A stretch of 64,000 nucleotides of DNA from Phoronis australis (lineage: Eukaryota > Phoronida > Phoronidae). The translations under genes and the position numbers were made by a program. The stretch spans positions 713,273 to 777,272 of the forward strand of contig NMRA01000009.1 of the NCBI GenBank assembly GCA_002633005.1. The letters are read 5' to 3'. Positions 37,889-64,000 of this stretch are shown one piece after another. The notes beneath the pieces are model-generated. The model ran no database searches. It worked only from the letters and a program-made list of their open reading frames with translations, and was not told the origin of the DNA. The first letter of the stretch is position 1, and the number at the start of each line of letters is the position of its first letter.

Positions 37889-38744
37889 GCCAGCTAGCTG
37901 TATGAAGAATGTCGTCAAAATACAGCTATGTCCCACTGTGTGTATTTCTTCCGTAGACCCCGAAATTGCACACAGCCTGGGTAGTTCTGCTCGTCACAGC
38001 GCCGTGAAACTTGTATCAACATGTAAAGCTAAAAACCGGACGGTGTTCATGCAAAATCTGGGAGTCAACCGACACTCACCTTTCCCGTTACAGCCGTTTT
38101 TAAAAGTGAAAAACAATGCAATAAACGTCATTTTCTTGTGTAACTCTCCGCCTTTTCTAACAATGAAAACTATTTCGTCGTTTTGGAAACAGTACGCTCA
38201 TGTCACGCGCACGCGCCATTTCCTAAATTTTTGCAACATCTCTCGGGTGATGATGATAGCTTGGCAGCAGCAAAATTTCTTCTGAAATTCGATTTTTCGG
38301 TATCAAAATTCTAAAAACTTAAAATGAAGTGAAACCAGTTCTGATAATTTGTTGTGACGTGTACGCAAGCTCGTGAAAGAACAACAGTTGATTGAAGAAT
38401 CGGTGAAAAAAGAAACTGGCCAATAGGTGACGCAATATTTCACGGCGCCGAAAGCCGTCGCTAAAGATCGCTCCACAAATTTAGCAGCAGAATAACGGTA
38501 GAACGCCATTTTTGCCAACACCGTTAAATAATTTAGTTTACTCTAGGAAGACTGTAGTTTTTAATGACACCAATTTTGTGTCAGATTTTATCTTGCCAAT
38601 TTTTTACCCACATCGGTGCAAAGCTGTATATTTATATACAACTGTATATTTGTATACAGCTTTGTACCAAGGCTACTAGTAGTAGAGACTACTGTCTCGG
38701 CAGTAGAGAGACTGTGAACTGTGAAGCTCTTACTACTAATATAG

Positions 38745-39445
38745 ACGCTTAATACGCCGGAAGATTTTCGGTGAATTAGGCCTCGCACTGACTAAAACAT
38801 TAATGCTACGTTGTTATAAATACCTTTTGCGCAGCCATAGAGGGACACCTTATATACTCTATATGTATCATAAGACTGTCGATGTATTTAATTCCTTCCA
38901 ACTCCAACAAATACTTCCGGTTATCAAACTTTACTTCGAGCAGTTCCTTTTGTTCAGTTCCCAAAATCAATAACTCACCAGGGGATATGACGTCATACCA
39001 CCTGGCGCGCGCAGTGTTAAAAATGCTGAGTTACCGATTTGGGAACTGAACGAGGCTTACGAGGGACTGCTCGAAGAAAAAGTTTGCTAACGCCCAACGG
39101 GGTATTTGTTTGAGTTGGAAGGAATTACAACGGCCTCCAAAGGTGTCCCTTTGTGACCAAAATGTATTTATAACAATGTGACTTTGATGTTTTGCTCAGT
39201 GCAAGGCATAATTCGCCGAAAAGCTTCCGGGTATGAAGCACCTATAGGAGCTCCAGCGTCCTACGTGCCAGTGACCACCGTCTCTGACTAGAATCTAGGC
39301 AGGGTGATGTAATTGCCTAGAGACGGTGTAGCTCCTAGGGAGCTTCATACGCCAGAAGCTTTTCGGCAAAGTATGCCTCATACTGACTAAAACATCAAAT
39401 TCATGTTGTTATAAATACCTTGTGCGCATAGAGGGGCACCTTGAC
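38745..39445. mobile_element. Fold-back element, second pair of arms plus a third single arm
   Basis: Arms at 38745-38965 (plus), 39050-39240 (inverted) and 39325-39445 (plus) are diverged copies of the arm at 36952-37215, sharing the GAAGCTTTTCGGCGAATTA block and the ACTAAAACATC block. The spacer between the first two is under 100 bp, so this would form a large hairpin. Confidence 0.55.
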
Positions 39446-39623
39446 CTTTTCCTTGTATTGTATTTAAAGGAGAATGCCACCTGATTTAATTAGCCTTTTT
39501 TACTGTCTTAATCGGTCTATACTAACATCGCCTCTTATACCTCACCTTGCCGAGAGGTGTCGCATTAACCTTTGAGGAAGGTGAGAAACGACGCAGCGAC
39601 GTCAGTGCTTCATCTGCTAGTGA

Positions 39624-39953
39624 ATGCCGCTATATTGCGGTGCATTGTTCCCGCTTGTCCAAACTATGAAGCTGCGAAGAGAGCGGGTATATCATTTTTT
39701 CGACTTCCTTGAGAGCCCGAAATGCTTAGGAAGTGGCTTGCGGTAGTGAAGAATGAAAAGTACGCTGTTAATAGCAAGTATGAGGCCGTGAAACATCTCC
39801 GTGTCTATGTCCGGCATTTCATCGACAGTGATTTCTCAGGCGAATTCCGGCGTACCAAAGAACTATCCATACGTTCCCTTACCTACATGCATGTTCACGG
39901 TGCCTCTCTAGTATTTCTTGATCAGTGTATTCTGGTTCAAACTGATAGCCTGT
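39624..39953 (+). pseudogene. Degenerate THAP domain
   Basis: One frame reads CIVPACPNYEAAKRAGISFF then RLP, an in-frame TGA, then MLRKWLAVVKNEKYAVNSKY and KHLRVYVRHFIDSDF. This follows the THAP zinc-finger layout (Cys-x4-Cys near the start, conserved Trp, Cys-x2-His before F.PSDF). Here the third ligand position is Tyr (VYVRHF in place of VCS.HF), so the zinc site is broken as well as the frame. THAP domains occur in host regulators and in P-element-type transposases. Its position next to fold-back repeats favours a transposon relic. Confidence 0.6.
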
Positions 39954-40009
39954 GAAACCTAATGATCCGACCCCATGCACTGCACTATGCTCCCACTAAT
40001 GCATGCCTA

Positions 40010-40310
40010 TTACGTCATCGTCTCTGTCCAGCTGACATCCTAAACCTCTTGTTGTATCTCCAGTCGTCGTCCCTGTCCAGCTGGCATGCCATGCCTCCTG
40101 TTGTTTCTCAAAATCTGATGGATGGCCGTGAAATTTCATGTTTCTGTGGTGGGCATAAGCCGATTTGCAGACAGCTTTGGCTACTGCTGTGCCCCCTAGT
40201 GCCAATTGTAGTTGTTTGTATTAGCTTCTTTATATCTAAGTGGGCCTTGGTGGATTTTTATGATATCGGGCAAACGGGTTTCTGTTAAGATTACAAAACT
40301 CTCATTTTTA
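40010..40310 (+). repeat. Fragment of the hairpin-bounded repeat family upstream of MELK
   Basis: It contains TTGTATCTCC, GTGAAATTTCATGTTTC and GCTGTGCCCCCTAGTGCC (about 40188-40203), the same unit pattern as the full copies. Confidence 0.55.
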
Positions 40311-40904
40311 GATGAATTTTTATAATGCGTGCCCTCCATTCACCTTTTTGTGACGTATCTGTAAATCCTTGTTGTAATTAAGCTGATGATTCATCAGCAA
40401 GCTTGAGGACTGTTTTGTTCTTCATATGTTGTACTTAGTCATAGTGTGCAGTTGTTGATGATAGTGGGAAGCAATGGAGATGCGTCTCCATGCTACTTGA
40501 GTGCTTTGTGAACCAAGTGATTCAGATAGTATTTATTGTTTTAAACCACCATTAAAGAAGCCACATTTAAATGACTGGCCATTACTAAAACCTCATTTTA
40601 GATGTATTAGATTGTTCGGATAGTCTTAGCGATTTTTTAACAACACAAGAAAAACATTTATTTACTAAAAATACTCAAATGCAGGTACTACTACTGACAA
40701 ATAATAGCAGTTTAAATTTGAACATTTGCCAATGGTCAAGTGTGCGTCTTCCATGGGTACCAGAACACACATGTGAGGGCTGTCACAATCGAACAGACAA
40801 AAATCAGGTAAATTACGCCTTACCGTTCGTTCACAACTTGACATTGTCAAAGTGATACTTTTAATGTATTATAGAAACTCAGTTTAAGTTGGTTTTAATG
40901 CAGG

Positions 40905-40930
40905 TGTTTTGATTGCAGGTGTCCTAAGCC
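40905..40930 (+). promoter_or_regulatory. MELK: Candidate splice acceptor and 5' leader before the MELK start codon
   Basis: TTTTGATTGCAG followed by GTGTCCTAAGCC and then ATG looks like a 3' splice site ending at 40918. That implies a non-coding first exon further upstream. I could not locate that exon or the promoter. Confidence 0.4.
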
Positions 40931-63719
<22,789 letters not shown>

Positions 63720-64000
63720 GGTAGGCACTCGCTTCACTGACTAACTCCGGATTCACAAATACGATTACATGATTTCACACAAATGATCATCTGTAGTCTG
63801 GATGTGATCATGTACTGCTGGAGGTCTGTGTAATGTTTGACTTGTGATGCCTTGTTGTTATGTATCTAATGCACCCTGTTTTGGTTGATATGAATTCATA
63901 TCAGCTTGATATATGACCATCATTCATAGCATTATTCAAGCAAAACCTCTTGATCATATATCATTGTTCAGTGATAATTATTATTTATCACGATTGATGA
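63720..64000 (+). other. MELK: MELK 3' untranslated region (beginning)
   Basis: Sequence after the MELK stop codon, AT-rich, with no open frame. No AATAAA is visible before the window ends, so the transcript end probably lies beyond it. Confidence 0.5.

Overview
This is eukaryotic genomic DNA, almost certainly from a bilaterian invertebrate. Short coding exons with consensus GT-AG splice sites are separated by kilobase-scale introns filled with minisatellites, small DNA transposons, a tRNA-derived SINE and an LTR element. No prokaryotic gene organisation is present. I could not fix the phylum. The two recognisable proteins (NDE1/NDEL1 family and MELK) are animal cell-division proteins and each is clearly diverged from its vertebrate counterpart.

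Layout. (1) 1-16240, plus strand: the 3' part of a nudE (NDE1/NDEL1) gene, seven coding exons, 227 codons plus stop; the N-terminal exons lie upstream of the window. (2) 16241-24257: no confident gene; a 48-bp higher-order satellite (17655-18362) and a duplicated A-B-A'-B' block (18966-22510) with a short acidic reading frame on the minus strand. (3) 24258-36515, minus strand: a six-exon gene for a 927-residue Ser/Arg- and acid-rich protein that I do not recognise; all exon phases agree and its first coding exon is only 15 nt. (4) 36516-40918: fold-back repeats and a broken THAP domain. (5) 40931-63719, plus strand: MELK kinase, 14 visible coding exons, in frame apart from the exon(s) for the catalytic loop, DFG and activation segment, which must fall in the 642-N gap at 54913-55554.

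Main points for a second look. On the minus strand, immediately beside the gap, 55555-55945 has the architecture of a heat-shock promoter: five heat-shock elements, a TATAAATA box and a leader-like sequence running into the gap. A dispersed, hairpin-bounded repeat (11174-12680, 42780-47800, 50930-53640, plus fragments) is built from roughly 145-160-bp units, each carrying a motif that matches the CTCF core consensus exactly or nearly so, about 25 sites in all. Several minisatellites are seeded on exon/intron junctions, so that copies of exon end plus 5' splice site are tandemly repeated in the NDE and MELK genes. A minus-strand LTR element with an exact-looking primer-binding site, and a pair of 0.5-kb TIR elements with 6-bp target duplications, are also clear.

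NDE1/NDEL1 proteins recruit LIS1 and dynein to centrosomes and kinetochores, and MELK is a cell-cycle-regulated kinase, so two mitotic genes flank the unidentified nuclear-type gene. No regulatory link between them is visible from the sequence.
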